A stretch of 64,000 nt of DNA from Paenibacillus pectinilyticus (GTDB lineage: Bacteria; Bacillota; Bacilli; Paenibacillales; NBRC-103111): positions 610,372-674,371 of the forward strand of contig NZ_LYPC01000027.1 of assembly GCF_001700435.1 (NCBI RefSeq), written 5' to 3'. The notes beneath the pieces were generated by a model, which was not told where the DNA came from, did not search any database, and saw only the letters and a list, made by a program, of their open reading frames with translations. The translations under genes were made by a program, and so were the position numbers. Below, in pieces: positions 1 through 8,000 of this stretch (position 1 is the first letter of the stretch; the number at the start of each line of letters is the position of its first letter).

Positions 1-1
1 G

Positions 2-283
2 TGGCATGTCACACTACCAGGGATTCGGCACACGATTATCCTGCTGCTCATCTTGGCCATGGGCAAGATCATGGAAGTAGGCTTTGACCAGATCTACAAT
101 TTGCAGAATGCCGGTGTGGCGGATGTTTCCGAAGTCATAAGTACTTACATTTATAAAATGGGGCTAGGAAGCTCGCAGTTTAGTTTGACAACAGCGATGG
201 GATTCTTTGAATCCATCATCAGTTGCAGTCTTGTGTTGATCGCGAACCGAATTGCCAAAAAATTTGATCAAGCCTTATTCTAG
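2..283 (+). CDS. ABC sugar transporter permease, LplB/YteP type (3' part only)
   Basis: The reading frame is open from base 2, so the gene begins left of the window and only its last 93 residues are seen. This piece has one hydrophobic segment near its start (after WHVTLPGIRHTI), a loop with FDQIYNLQN, and a second membrane segment before the end KKFDQALF. The loop around MEVGFDQIYNLQN is typical of LplB/YteP-type permeases of the CUT1 oligosaccharide family. It should pair with the permease starting at 326 to form the membrane channel of a sugar importer. The FDQ loop and the position next to a YtcP-like permease and a large binding lipoprotein support the call; substrate cannot be told from this part. 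Confidence 0.8.
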   Translation, partial: WHVTLPGIRHTIILLLILAMGKIMEVGFDQIYNLQNAGVADVSEVISTYIYKMGLGSSQFSLTTAMGFFESIISCSLVLIANRIAKKFDQALF

Positions 284-325
284 ACCATTACACATCATGT
301 CTGACAGCAAAGGAGGATGATTTGC

Positions 326-1198
326 ATGAAAGCAACCAACGGAGAGAAGATATTCTATACGATCAATTATGTTGTGCTCGGGCTCATTGCTTTAACGTGC
401 ATTCTCCCATTTATTCATATTGTGGCGCTGTCGCTAAGCGAAAGATCCGCCGTTGATTCTGGTCACGTCTTCTTCTGGCCAGTGGGGATCCAATTTACAG
501 CCTACAAAATCTTCTTCGTGGCCAGTCCAGCGTTCAAAGCTTTTCAAAATAGTATTGTCATCACGCTAGTGGGTGTGGCACTCAGTTTACTAGGCACGAT
601 ATTAGCTGCCTATCCGTTATCCAGATCATATCTGATGGGACGCCGTTATTTGGTACTCGGTATGGTGTTCACGATGTTATTCTCAGGTGGATTAATTCCT
701 ACGTATCTGGTGATTAAGAACATGCATTTGATTGATTCGTACTGGGCCTTGTGGCTTTCGGGGTTCATCAGTACTTACAATATGTTATTGATGAAAAGCT
801 ATTTCGAGAATATCCCCTACGAGGTGCAGGAGGCAGCAAGAATTGATGGATGCAGCGACACATCACTGCTGATCCGGATCATTCTCCCCCTTTCGTTACC
901 GATGTTGGCGACACTGGCTCTGTTCTACGGCATTGGCTTTTGGAACTCATTCATGAATGTACTTATGTACATTAACAAGAGTGAATTGATGAATTTAACG
1001 GTCGTTGTCCAAGGGATGCTGCAAAAAAATGATCTTCTGAATTCACCTTCCTTGAATGCAGATGAACAGGCACAAGTTGTGACTGAGATGGTGAAAGCTG
1101 TAGGTGTTGTAGTGATGGTTGTTCCTATGCTGGTCGTGTATCCGTTCCTCCAGAGGTATTTTGTAAAGGGTGTTATGCTTGGCTCCGTAAAGGGTTAA
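326..1198 (+). CDS. ABC sugar transporter permease, YtcP/LplC type
   Basis: A 290-residue inner-membrane permease with about six hydrophobic segments. It carries the EAA-type coupling loop EVQEAARIDGCSD near residues 170-182, which docks on the ATPase. The MSD ends with the family-typical FVKGVMLGSVKG. The longer frame starts at ATG 317, but that codon overlaps the AAAGGAGG ribosome binding site at 310-316; ATG 326 has normal spacing and is chosen. It follows the LplB-type permease by 42 bases and precedes the solute-binding lipoprotein, the order seen in lplABC and ytcQ/yteP/ytcP loci. No ATPase gene is present here; CUT1 systems of this type often share a global MsmX-like ATPase encoded elsewhere (family knowledge). 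Confidence 0.9.
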   Translation: MKATNGEKIFYTINYVVLGLIALTCILPFIHIVALSLSERSAVDSGHVFFWPVGIQFTAYKIFFVASPAFKAFQNSIVITLVGVALSLLGTILAAYPLSRSYLMGRRYLVLGMVFTMLFSGGLIPTYLVIKNMHLIDSYWALWLSGFISTYNMLLMKSYFENIPYEVQEAARIDGCSDTSLLIRIILPLSLPMLATLALFYGIGFWNSFMNVLMYINKSELMNLTVVVQGMLQKNDLLNSPSLNADEQAQVVTEMVKAVGVVVMVVPMLVVYPFLQRYFVKGVMLGSVKG

Positions 1199-1258
1199 TG
1201 AACGAGGTGTTCCCGTTTAACAAAACTTCACTATAAAATTTTGCAGGGGGAAAATGAC

Positions 1259-2938
1259 ATGAACAAGAAGAAAATGTGGCTTGGGATGACGGTAGGGGCA
1301 GTAGCGATAGGTGCAACATTGGCGGGTTGCAGCAGTGACAAGAAGGAAGAGACAACTGCTACGGCCACTGGTGCGGCTGCGGCAACGAACCAGCCGGTTA
1401 AACGTGGAGATGTAACTTCAAGTATGTATGATCGCGGCAGCGTGCCTGCAGCAGAAGGCTCTTATGAAGAAAACCGCTGGACCAAGTATATCAACCAGAA
1501 CGGGCCAGAAAATGTCAAATTCGTTCCAATCCTGCGTAGTGATTCTGTGAAGAAATTTAACGTACTATTTGCTTCAGGTTCGGCGCCAGATATTGTGAAT
1601 GAGTACACGACACCATTCCGCGGCAGCTTGTATGATCAGAAACAACTGATGCCGATTGATAACATTTTGCAATATATGCCGGAGTATCAGAAATTGCTGG
1701 ATAAGTATCCACAATTGAAGAAAGCTGGAACGAAGCCAGACGGTAAGATTTATGAAATTGGTAAAGTGAAAGAAGCGGTGCCAGCTCATATCTTATTAAT
1801 TCGTTCGGATTGGTTGAAGAAATTGAATCTGACGATGCCAACGACAACGGATGAACTGTACGCAGTTGCGAAAGCGTTTGCTGATCAAGATCCAGATGGT
1901 AACGGGAAGAAAGATACGTACGGTCTAAACATGAGCACCTACTCCGAGCAAGCCATCAATGAAATGTTTGGTGAAAGCTCATCTGCCAATTTATTAGCTT
2001 GGGACGTGAAAGATGGCAAAGTGGTTCGTGCGTGGGATAAAGAGCTCGCTTCTCTGACTTTTAAGAAAAAGCTATATGATGATGGCATTATTGATAAAGA
2101 TTATATCAACGATAAAGACGGCGCGAAGGCGAAGCAAGATTTCCTCAATGGCAAAATTGGCATATATGTTAAGTTTACCGGTGGTTGGGGCGATTTCGCT
2201 CTAAATGATATGGCAACCTTGCAGAAAAATGTACCTACAGCAACGATTGCCCCATTAGGCTATCCGAAATCACCGCTCGGTACATTTACAGGAGCGATTG
2301 ATAATCCTGTTCAAATGACGACGGTCATCAATGCCAAAGCCAAAGATCCTGAGGCTGTTGGCCGCTACCTCAACTTCATGATGAAACCAGAAACAGCTTC
2401 GAAGATTTTCAATGGGGATGAAGGCGTGCACTGGAAGAAAGGCGCAAATGGCTGTCCACAACCGATTGATGTCGCTAAAAACAAAAATGAAGTCGGTTAC
2501 GCGGGAGACTACGATATGTTCTATTCCCTCGGACAAGATAAATGCTACAGCGTACTAAGTGGCTTTAATCCGGATGTTCCAGTCCAAAAAAGTGCTATGG
2601 ATATGTACAAAGACATTCAAAAAATGTATTTCGATCCAACGAGAGAATACCCAGGAATTACAGTCGGCGATCATATGCCGGTATTTTCAGCGGACCTGCA
2701 AGTTGTAAACACAACGATTCTGAAGGAAAAAGGCGACATCTTCGTGAAAGCGATTCTTAGTGGTACGAAGTACACAGCTGATCAAGCCATTAAAGATGCT
2801 CAAGCAGAATGGGCGAAAGCGGGCGGCGCGCAACTCGAAGATTTCATGAACAAATGGTACGCAGAAAATAAAGATAAAGCGTTCCTTGCTAAAGATGTCA
2901 TGGCAATTGCCAAACAACAGATGGACGATGTGAAATAG
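1259..2938 (+). CDS. Extracellular solute-binding lipoprotein of sugar ABC transporter (YtcQ/LipO type)
   Basis: A 559-residue lipoprotein: basic N-terminus MNKKK, hydrophobic stretch and lipobox LAGC with the lipidated cysteine at residue 24, followed by a Ser/Thr/Ala-rich linker. The mature part is a large family-1 type binding protein, at the ~550-residue size of YtcQ/LplA lipoproteins rather than the ~430 of maltose-binding types. The segment DPDGNGKKDTYGL (about residues 210-222) is the calcium-loop motif common in this subgroup. The longest frame begins at TTG 1241, but AGGGGGA at 1245-1251 sets ATG 1259 as the start. It follows two permeases, so it should capture an oligosaccharide outside the cell and deliver it to them. 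Downstream enzymes suggest a pectin-derived ligand; that is inference. Confidence 0.9.
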   Translation: MNKKKMWLGMTVGAVAIGATLAGCSSDKKEETTATATGAAAATNQPVKRGDVTSSMYDRGSVPAAEGSYEENRWTKYINQNGPENVKFVPILRSDSVKKFNVLFASGSAPDIVNEYTTPFRGSLYDQKQLMPIDNILQYMPEYQKLLDKYPQLKKAGTKPDGKIYEIGKVKEAVPAHILLIRSDWLKKLNLTMPTTTDELYAVAKAFADQDPDGNGKKDTYGLNMSTYSEQAINEMFGESSSANLLAWDVKDGKVVRAWDKELASLTFKKKLYDDGIIDKDYINDKDGAKAKQDFLNGKIGIYVKFTGGWGDFALNDMATLQKNVPTATIAPLGYPKSPLGTFTGAIDNPVQMTTVINAKAKDPEAVGRYLNFMMKPETASKIFNGDEGVHWKKGANGCPQPIDVAKNKNEVGYAGDYDMFYSLGQDKCYSVLSGFNPDVPVQKSAMDMYKDIQKMYFDPTREYPGITVGDHMPVFSADLQVVNTTILKEKGDIFVKAILSGTKYTADQAIKDAQAEWAKAGGAQLEDFMNKWYAENKDKAFLAKDVMAIAKQQMDDVK

Positions 2939-3061
2939 TGCATGGATAACAGAGGCGCTGGATATCGATAGGGATTGCCTGTGTAAGCAGGAGGCTCGTC
3001 GGTGTCCAGCATCTTCTTTCAATCGCAGAAATGTAGGCTTTCATCATGGGAGGAACTAGCT

Positions 3062-4141
3062 ATGCAGAAGATTAATGTCGCGATCATCGGATGTGGCGGG
3101 ATTGCAACAGGAAAGCATTTACCCAGTTTGAGCAAAATAGAGCATGTCGCAATTATCGGATTTTTTGATATTTTTCGGACAAGTGCACAACAAGCAGCAG
3201 ACAAATTTGGTGCTCCGGGCGCCAAAGTGTATGACGATTACCGTCAATTACTCGCGGATCCAGCAATCGATGTGGTTCACATTTGCACACCGAATGATAC
3301 GCATGCGGAAATTTCGATAGCCGCTTTGGAAGCGGGCAAGCATGTGATGTGTGAGAAGCCGATGGCCAAGACAGCAGCAGATGCCCGTCGTATGGTGGAA
3401 GTAGCCAAACGCACAGGGAAGAAGCTTACGATTGGATATAACAACCGTTTTCGCGCGGATAGTCAACATTTGAAACGTCTCGTTGAAGATGGTGAGTTGG
3501 GCGAAATTTATATGGCTAAAGCGCATGCTGTACGCAGGCGCGGCGTTCCAACTTGGGGCGTATTCCTGGATGAAGAGAAACAAGGTGGCGGGCCGCTGAT
3601 CGACATTGGGACACATGCCCTCGATTTAACACTTTGGTTAATGAATAACTACGAACCTAAGGTAGTGCTGGGCACTGCTTATCATAAATTGTCACGCAAA
3701 AAGAATGCGGCGAACTCCTGGGGACCATGGGATCCAGAGAAATTCAAAGTAGAAGATTCGGCATTCGCCATGATCGTCATGAAGAACGGTGCAACCATTC
3801 TGGTAGAAGCAAGTTGGGCGCTGAATACGCTCGATACGAAGGAAGCCAAAAGTACGCTTTGCGGTACGGAAGGCGGCGCCGATATGCAGGATGGCCTCCG
3901 TATTAATGGGGAAAAGCACAGCCGCCTCTATGTCAATCAGATGCAGTTCGAAGCAAAGGGTGCGGATTTCTACGAAGGTAAGAAAGAATCGATGCAGGAT
4001 AAAGAAATCCGTATGTGGATCGATAGCGTTAGGAATGACACGGAGCCTGTTGTCACGCCAGAGCAATCCTGTGTGGTATCTGAGATTCTTGAAGCGATCT
4101 ATGAATCGAATCGAACGGGGAAAGCTGTCTATTTTGACTAA
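3062..4141 (+). CDS. Gfo/Idh/MocA family NAD(P)-dependent oxidoreductase
   Basis: A 359-residue dehydrogenase. The N-terminal Rossmann fold shows GCGGIATGKHLPSL at about residues 9-22 for NAD(P) binding and the family signature CEKPMAKT near residue 99, whose Lys is in the active site. The C-terminal alpha/beta domain has GGGPLIDIGTHALDL, holding the usual catalytic Asp and His. Such enzymes oxidise or reduce a sugar or sugar-acid hydroxyl; the substrate cannot be read from sequence. A frame open from GTG 3002 exists, but GGGAGG at 3048-3053 precedes ATG 3062, and the protein then starts MQKINVAIIG as family members do. It is followed 27 bases later by a second, divergent member of the same family. 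Confidence 0.9.
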   Translation: MQKINVAIIGCGGIATGKHLPSLSKIEHVAIIGFFDIFRTSAQQAADKFGAPGAKVYDDYRQLLADPAIDVVHICTPNDTHAEISIAALEAGKHVMCEKPMAKTAADARRMVEVAKRTGKKLTIGYNNRFRADSQHLKRLVEDGELGEIYMAKAHAVRRRGVPTWGVFLDEEKQGGGPLIDIGTHALDLTLWLMNNYEPKVVLGTAYHKLSRKKNAANSWGPWDPEKFKVEDSAFAMIVMKNGATILVEASWALNTLDTKEAKSTLCGTEGGADMQDGLRINGEKHSRLYVNQMQFEAKGADFYEGKKESMQDKEIRMWIDSVRNDTEPVVTPEQSCVVSEILEAIYESNRTGKAVYFD

Positions 4142-4168
4142 ATCATTTGGAAAAGAGGCCGAGGCACC

Positions 4169-5188
4169 ATGATTAGAGTTGCGATTTTGAGCTTCTGGCA
4201 CGTCCATGCCAAAGATTACGCACGACTCGCTGTTGAACACGCGGATACAGAAATTGTTGCAGTATGGGACGAAATCCCTGACAGGGGACTGGAAAAGGCT
4301 GAAGAATATGGGGTTCCTTTTTACAGTGATTTGGGAGAACTTCTCAGAAATTCTGAAATCGATGCTGTGATAGTGGTTACACCAACGAATATGCATCAAG
4401 AGGTGATGATTGCAGCTGCTAAAGCAGGTAAGCACATTTTCACAGAAAAAGTTGTGGCGACGACCACCAAGGCATGCAATGAAATCCTTGCTGTCGTGGA
4501 GCAAACTGGCGTTAAGCTGGTCGTCTCTTTACCGCGGTTGTATATGGGCTTCACGCAAGCGGCGCATAAAGTCATTCGCGATGGCTCGCTGGGGACAGTA
4601 ACGACCGTGCGGATCCGTCTTGCTCATAATGGTGCCTTGAGAACGGAGAAAAATCCAGATGGTGCACTTCCCGCTCATTTCTTCCATTTAGAGCAAACCG
4701 GCGGCGGTGCTCTGATGGATCTTGGCTGTCATCCGATGTACTTAACACGTCTGTTTCTAGGCTTGCCAGAAAGCGTAAGTGCTAGCTTCGGTTATATAAC
4801 AGGGCGCGAAGTGGAAGATAGTGCAGTAGCAACACTGCGTTATCCAAGCGGAGCACTGGGGATAATTGAAGCGGGTTTCGTGAATAGCTACTCGCAATTC
4901 GACATCGAAATCCAAGGTACAGAGGGCAGTCTCCTGTATACTCGAACGGATGATCAATTGCGCATTCGCAGCGCTAAAATGGAAGCAGAAGGTGCTCCTG
5001 GTTGGCATGTGGTCACAGATTTGCCGAAGCTGCCATCCCCCTTCGAGCAATGGGTTTCCCACATTCAGAACGGCACGTGGGCGAAAGAGAACATAGACCT
5101 CGCACGCGACTTGACCCGCTTAATGGAAGCATCCACCCTATCAGCATGTTCGGGTGCCGCTGTGAAGCTGACTGACCTTTCGGAATAA
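4169..5188 (+). CDS. Gfo/Idh/MocA family oxidoreductase, divergent paralogue
   Basis: A 339-residue relative of the preceding gene with an altered cofactor loop: the N-terminus reads VAILSFWHVHAKDYA where family members have GxGxxG, and the usual EKP signature is EKV (TEKVVATTTKA, near residue 93). The C-terminal GGGALMDLGCHPMYLTRLF keeps the catalytic Asp and His. The lost glycines are typical of a subgroup that begins with an S-x-x-H-x-H motif and often sits in sugar-acid or inositol-like pathways (recalled, not searched). It may use the cofactor differently or act on the product of its neighbour. It lies in the same operon and is followed by a hairpin at 5203-5262 that may limit read-through. 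Confidence 0.85.
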   Translation: MIRVAILSFWHVHAKDYARLAVEHADTEIVAVWDEIPDRGLEKAEEYGVPFYSDLGELLRNSEIDAVIVVTPTNMHQEVMIAAAKAGKHIFTEKVVATTTKACNEILAVVEQTGVKLVVSLPRLYMGFTQAAHKVIRDGSLGTVTTVRIRLAHNGALRTEKNPDGALPAHFFHLEQTGGGALMDLGCHPMYLTRLFLGLPESVSASFGYITGREVEDSAVATLRYPSGALGIIEAGFVNSYSQFDIEIQGTEGSLLYTRTDDQLRIRSAKMEAEGAPGWHVVTDLPKLPSPFEQWVSHIQNGTWAKENIDLARDLTRLMEASTLSACSGAAVKLTDLSE

Positions 5189-5202
5189 AAGCAGCGCACA
5201 AG

Positions 5203-5262
5203 GAAAGGCCAGATGCTCCCCTTCATAGTAAGGAGGGAAATTCTGACCTTTCTTTATTTTTT
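5203..5262 (+). terminator. Possible intrinsic terminator or attenuator inside the sugar operon
   Basis: The arms GAAAGGCCAGA and TCTGACCTTTC pair with one mismatch. An inner stem (CTCCCC with GGAGGG) extends the hairpin, and a T-rich run follows. It lies between the second dehydrogenase and the isomerase, whose ribosome binding site follows at once, so it may only reduce downstream expression. Confidence 0.5.
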
Positions 5263-5288
5263 TAATAAAATTTCTAGGAGGAAGAGAC

Positions 5289-6263
5289 ATGATCGATAAA
5301 GGCGAGTATTCCTTCTCAACGTGCTGGAACATCAAGAAGCATACGATCGGCAGGAACATGATTGAGGAAATTAAAGAGCTGGGCTTTCGCAATGTCGAGC
5401 TTAACTATAACGTAACCGAAGAAATGATGACAACGATCGAGCCTATGATTGAAAAGGGAGAAATTGGTGTTTCGAGTGTGCATAACGTGTTTCCGTTCAT
5501 CAATGACAAAGACTATGATACAGATTCCGTCATGCTCGGCTTCGATGATGAGGAGAAGCGTAAGCGCTCCATAGAACTGCTTATTCGATCGATGGAATAT
5601 GCACACCGTTATGGCGCCAAAGCCGTAGTTGTGCACCCAGGTGAAGTTCCTTTTGACTATAACATTGATATTGATTTAAAGAAGCTTTATAGGGACCATG
5701 GCAAGGATTCAACTGAATATCAAAAGTTGTGGCGCGTCATGATTGAACGTCGGGACCGGTTGAGTCCACGGTATACGCGAAGAATTCAAGAAAGTCTGGA
5801 AGTTGTTAGTGAGCATGCTGCCAAAAAAGGCTGGGACATCGCGATCGGCATTGAAACGCGCTCCAGATCGTATCAGATGCCTTCTTTGATGGAAGCTTTA
5901 ACGATTTGTGAGAACCTGGCGGGCAGCCCGGTCTATTTATGGTACGATATCGGCCACGCCATGATGATGGATAGAATGGGCTTGTACGATAACCTCAAAG
6001 AGCTGCAAGACGTGAAGAAATACATCTATGGTGTACACATCCATGAGACTCTTGAGCTGGCTGATCATTGGTGTCCCTATGTGCATAGCAAAGATATGAC
6101 CTATTTTGATCATTTCCTCGAAGCCATTGATGGTGCCAAGGTCAAAGTATATGAACTAAAGGCCTTGTGTGAGCCAGGGGAAATTCATGAAAGTCACAAC
6201 CTCATTACAAGTAAAATCGCAGCTATGAAAGGGGAAGGTGACAGATATGGACGCTATCTATAA
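5289..6263 (+). CDS. Sugar phosphate isomerase/epimerase family protein (TIM barrel)
   Basis: A 324-residue xylose-isomerase-like TIM-barrel protein. Recognisable strands with metal or substrate residues are VVHPGEVPFD (about residues 115-124), IGIETRS (about 192-198), WYDIGHAMMM (about 220-229), GVHIHET (about 250-256) and YELKALCEPGE near the end, which supply the Glu, Asp, His and Glu ligands of a divalent metal. Members isomerise or epimerise keto and aldo sugars or sugar acids. ATG 5289 follows a good ribosome binding site (TAGGAGGAAGAG). Its end overlaps the next start by 17 bases, indicating translational coupling. With two dehydrogenases beside it, an oxidation-epimerisation-reduction route for an unusual sugar is plausible but unproven. 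Confidence 0.85.
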   Translation: MIDKGEYSFSTCWNIKKHTIGRNMIEEIKELGFRNVELNYNVTEEMMTTIEPMIEKGEIGVSSVHNVFPFINDKDYDTDSVMLGFDDEEKRKRSIELLIRSMEYAHRYGAKAVVVHPGEVPFDYNIDIDLKKLYRDHGKDSTEYQKLWRVMIERRDRLSPRYTRRIQESLEVVSEHAAKKGWDIAIGIETRSRSYQMPSLMEALTICENLAGSPVYLWYDIGHAMMMDRMGLYDNLKELQDVKKYIYGVHIHETLELADHWCPYVHSKDMTYFDHFLEAIDGAKVKVYELKALCEPGEIHESHNLITSKIAAMKGEGDRYGRYL

Positions 6264-7986
6264 TCGCTTAGTAAGGCTGAATGATGAACAAACAGAAGCT
6301 TCCCTTCTGAAACAAATCCTTGATCCATTATCCAAATATTACGGCGGTATCCTAGATGAGACGGGGATTGCTCGTGCTAATCATATGAGCACGCCTCGAA
6401 TGATAGCGGGATGGGTTTCTGCTCTGGTTAATCCAGATTCACGTTATTATCATGATCGTTTTCTGTTGAATGCTTTAGACAAAGCGGCTGCGTTCATGCT
6501 GAACAGACAGCATCCAGACGGTACGGTATCACTCGGCTCAACGAATTATAATTCTCCCCCGGATACAGCGTTCGTGGTAGGGGGTGTCACCCAGATGTAT
6601 CAGCTGCTTCATAAGCATGATTGGCCAGAAGCGGCTCCTGTCGTGGTCAAATTGAAGCTCTTCCTTGAACGAACCCTACCCGCTATGCTAACTGGCGGCT
6701 GTCACACCCCGAACCATCGTTGGGTGCTTACTGCTGCACTTGCCTTGTTGCATGACATTTTCCCGCGTCCTGAACTGATGGAAAGAGCGGAAGACTGGCT
6801 GGCAGAAGGATTGGACATCACCGAAGATGGTGAGTGGACTGAGCGCAGCAACGGGATTTACAACGCTGTTAGTGATATTGCTCTGTATCATACGGGACGT
6901 CTGATGAACCGCCCTGAATTAATCGATTGTGTGCGTCGCAATCTGCGGATGATGATGTATTTGATCCATCCATCAGGTGAAGTAGTAACGGATTATTCCG
7001 GCCGACAAGATTTCGGTCAGATTGCAACGATGGCGAATTACTTTCCGATTTATCGCTTGATGGCGGCATACGACAAGGACCCTTTGTTTGCATCAATGGC
7101 TGACTACTCGGCATCATTCCTCACTGGCTTCCATGAGGGCGTGAACAACCATCCGATGTTGCATATGTTGGTGTATCCAGAAGCCGATATCACTCGATTA
7201 GAACGAACACCGCTGCTGGATCGATATGTGAAAGTGTTAAATGAACAGCATCCGATAAAGGAACATTTGAACGGAATTGATGATGTCGGCCATCATATGC
7301 AAATTCAACATAGCGCTATGCATCTCACATTCGGAGCTCCCGTAGTTCGCATCCGTGATCTCGACCAAAGCGTAACGATCATGTCGCAAACACCATCATT
7401 CTTTTCACTTCGTCATGGCAAAGCAAGACTGCTCGGTATCAAGCTGGCAACGTCGTTCTCACCTGGGATCGTGAAGTTCTCCAATCTGACAGCTGGCGAA
7501 GGTGTCTATAAACTTGAATCTATTTTGGAAAAAGGCTACAACGGTCCAATTCCGCGCCAATTACTGCCTGCTGGCGTGGAGGGCTCAACACTCAGCCCAT
7601 GGTATTTGCTTCCGCATCATCATCGGCCGATGACCCATCTCCAGAAGCTGGAGCTGCAAGCAGAAATCAGGCATGGAGATTCCGAGTGGACGATTCATGT
7701 ATCCTCTGACGAGCGTGAAGATGTCTTCACGCAATTGACCTTCATTTTTGGGAGCGAAGGGACGTTAAGCGGTCATAATTTAGTGGCAGGTGAAGAAGGT
7801 AAGTACTTCCTCCAAAGCGGAGCCGTGAAGTACGAGGCAGACGGTGATGTGATTGAAATATCTTCAGGAGCCTATGAGCATATCCTGCCTATCGTCCGTG
7901 AGGATCACCATCCCTCAGGCTGTCAATATGTCCACGTCAACTTGGTGACACCTTATGATCGGACTTTTAAGATCCGTCTACGGTAG
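6247..7986 (+). CDS. Unrecognised 579-residue protein, probably (alpha/alpha) toroid plus beta-sandwich (polysaccharide lyase-like)
   Basis: I do not recognise a named family. The N-terminal half (about residues 1-300) is helical with repeated short helices and conserved-looking aromatic and charged motifs (STNYNSPPDTAF, TPNHRWVLTAAL, DGEWTERSNGIYN, VTDYSGRQDFGQ), the pattern of an (alpha/alpha)6 toroid as in heparinase II/III-like and alginate lyases. The C-terminal half is beta-rich and His-rich (HHMQIQHSAMHL, PHHHRPMTHLQ). No signal peptide is seen, so it should act inside the cell on imported oligosaccharide. The longest frame begins at GTG 6238, but AAAGGGGAAGG at 6229-6238 favours ATG 6247. 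It sits between an isomerase and a GH105 hydrolase. Lyase activity is inference from fold and context. Confidence 0.6.
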   Translation: MDAIYNRLVRLNDEQTEASLLKQILDPLSKYYGGILDETGIARANHMSTPRMIAGWVSALVNPDSRYYHDRFLLNALDKAAAFMLNRQHPDGTVSLGSTNYNSPPDTAFVVGGVTQMYQLLHKHDWPEAAPVVVKLKLFLERTLPAMLTGGCHTPNHRWVLTAALALLHDIFPRPELMERAEDWLAEGLDITEDGEWTERSNGIYNAVSDIALYHTGRLMNRPELIDCVRRNLRMMMYLIHPSGEVVTDYSGRQDFGQIATMANYFPIYRLMAAYDKDPLFASMADYSASFLTGFHEGVNNHPMLHMLVYPEADITRLERTPLLDRYVKVLNEQHPIKEHLNGIDDVGHHMQIQHSAMHLTFGAPVVRIRDLDQSVTIMSQTPSFFSLRHGKARLLGIKLATSFSPGIVKFSNLTAGEGVYKLESILEKGYNGPIPRQLLPAGVEGSTLSPWYLLPHHHRPMTHLQKLELQAEIRHGDSEWTIHVSSDEREDVFTQLTFIFGSEGTLSGHNLVAGEEGKYFLQSGAVKYEADGDVIEISSGAYEHILPIVREDHHPSGCQYVHVNLVTPYDRTFKIRLR

Positions 7987-8000
7987 AAAGGAAGTTCATT

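Noticed and set aside
3692..4504. 270-codon minus-strand frame opposite the dehydrogenase genes
   Set aside because: Spans the junction of two well-supported genes and shows no domain or ribosome binding site.
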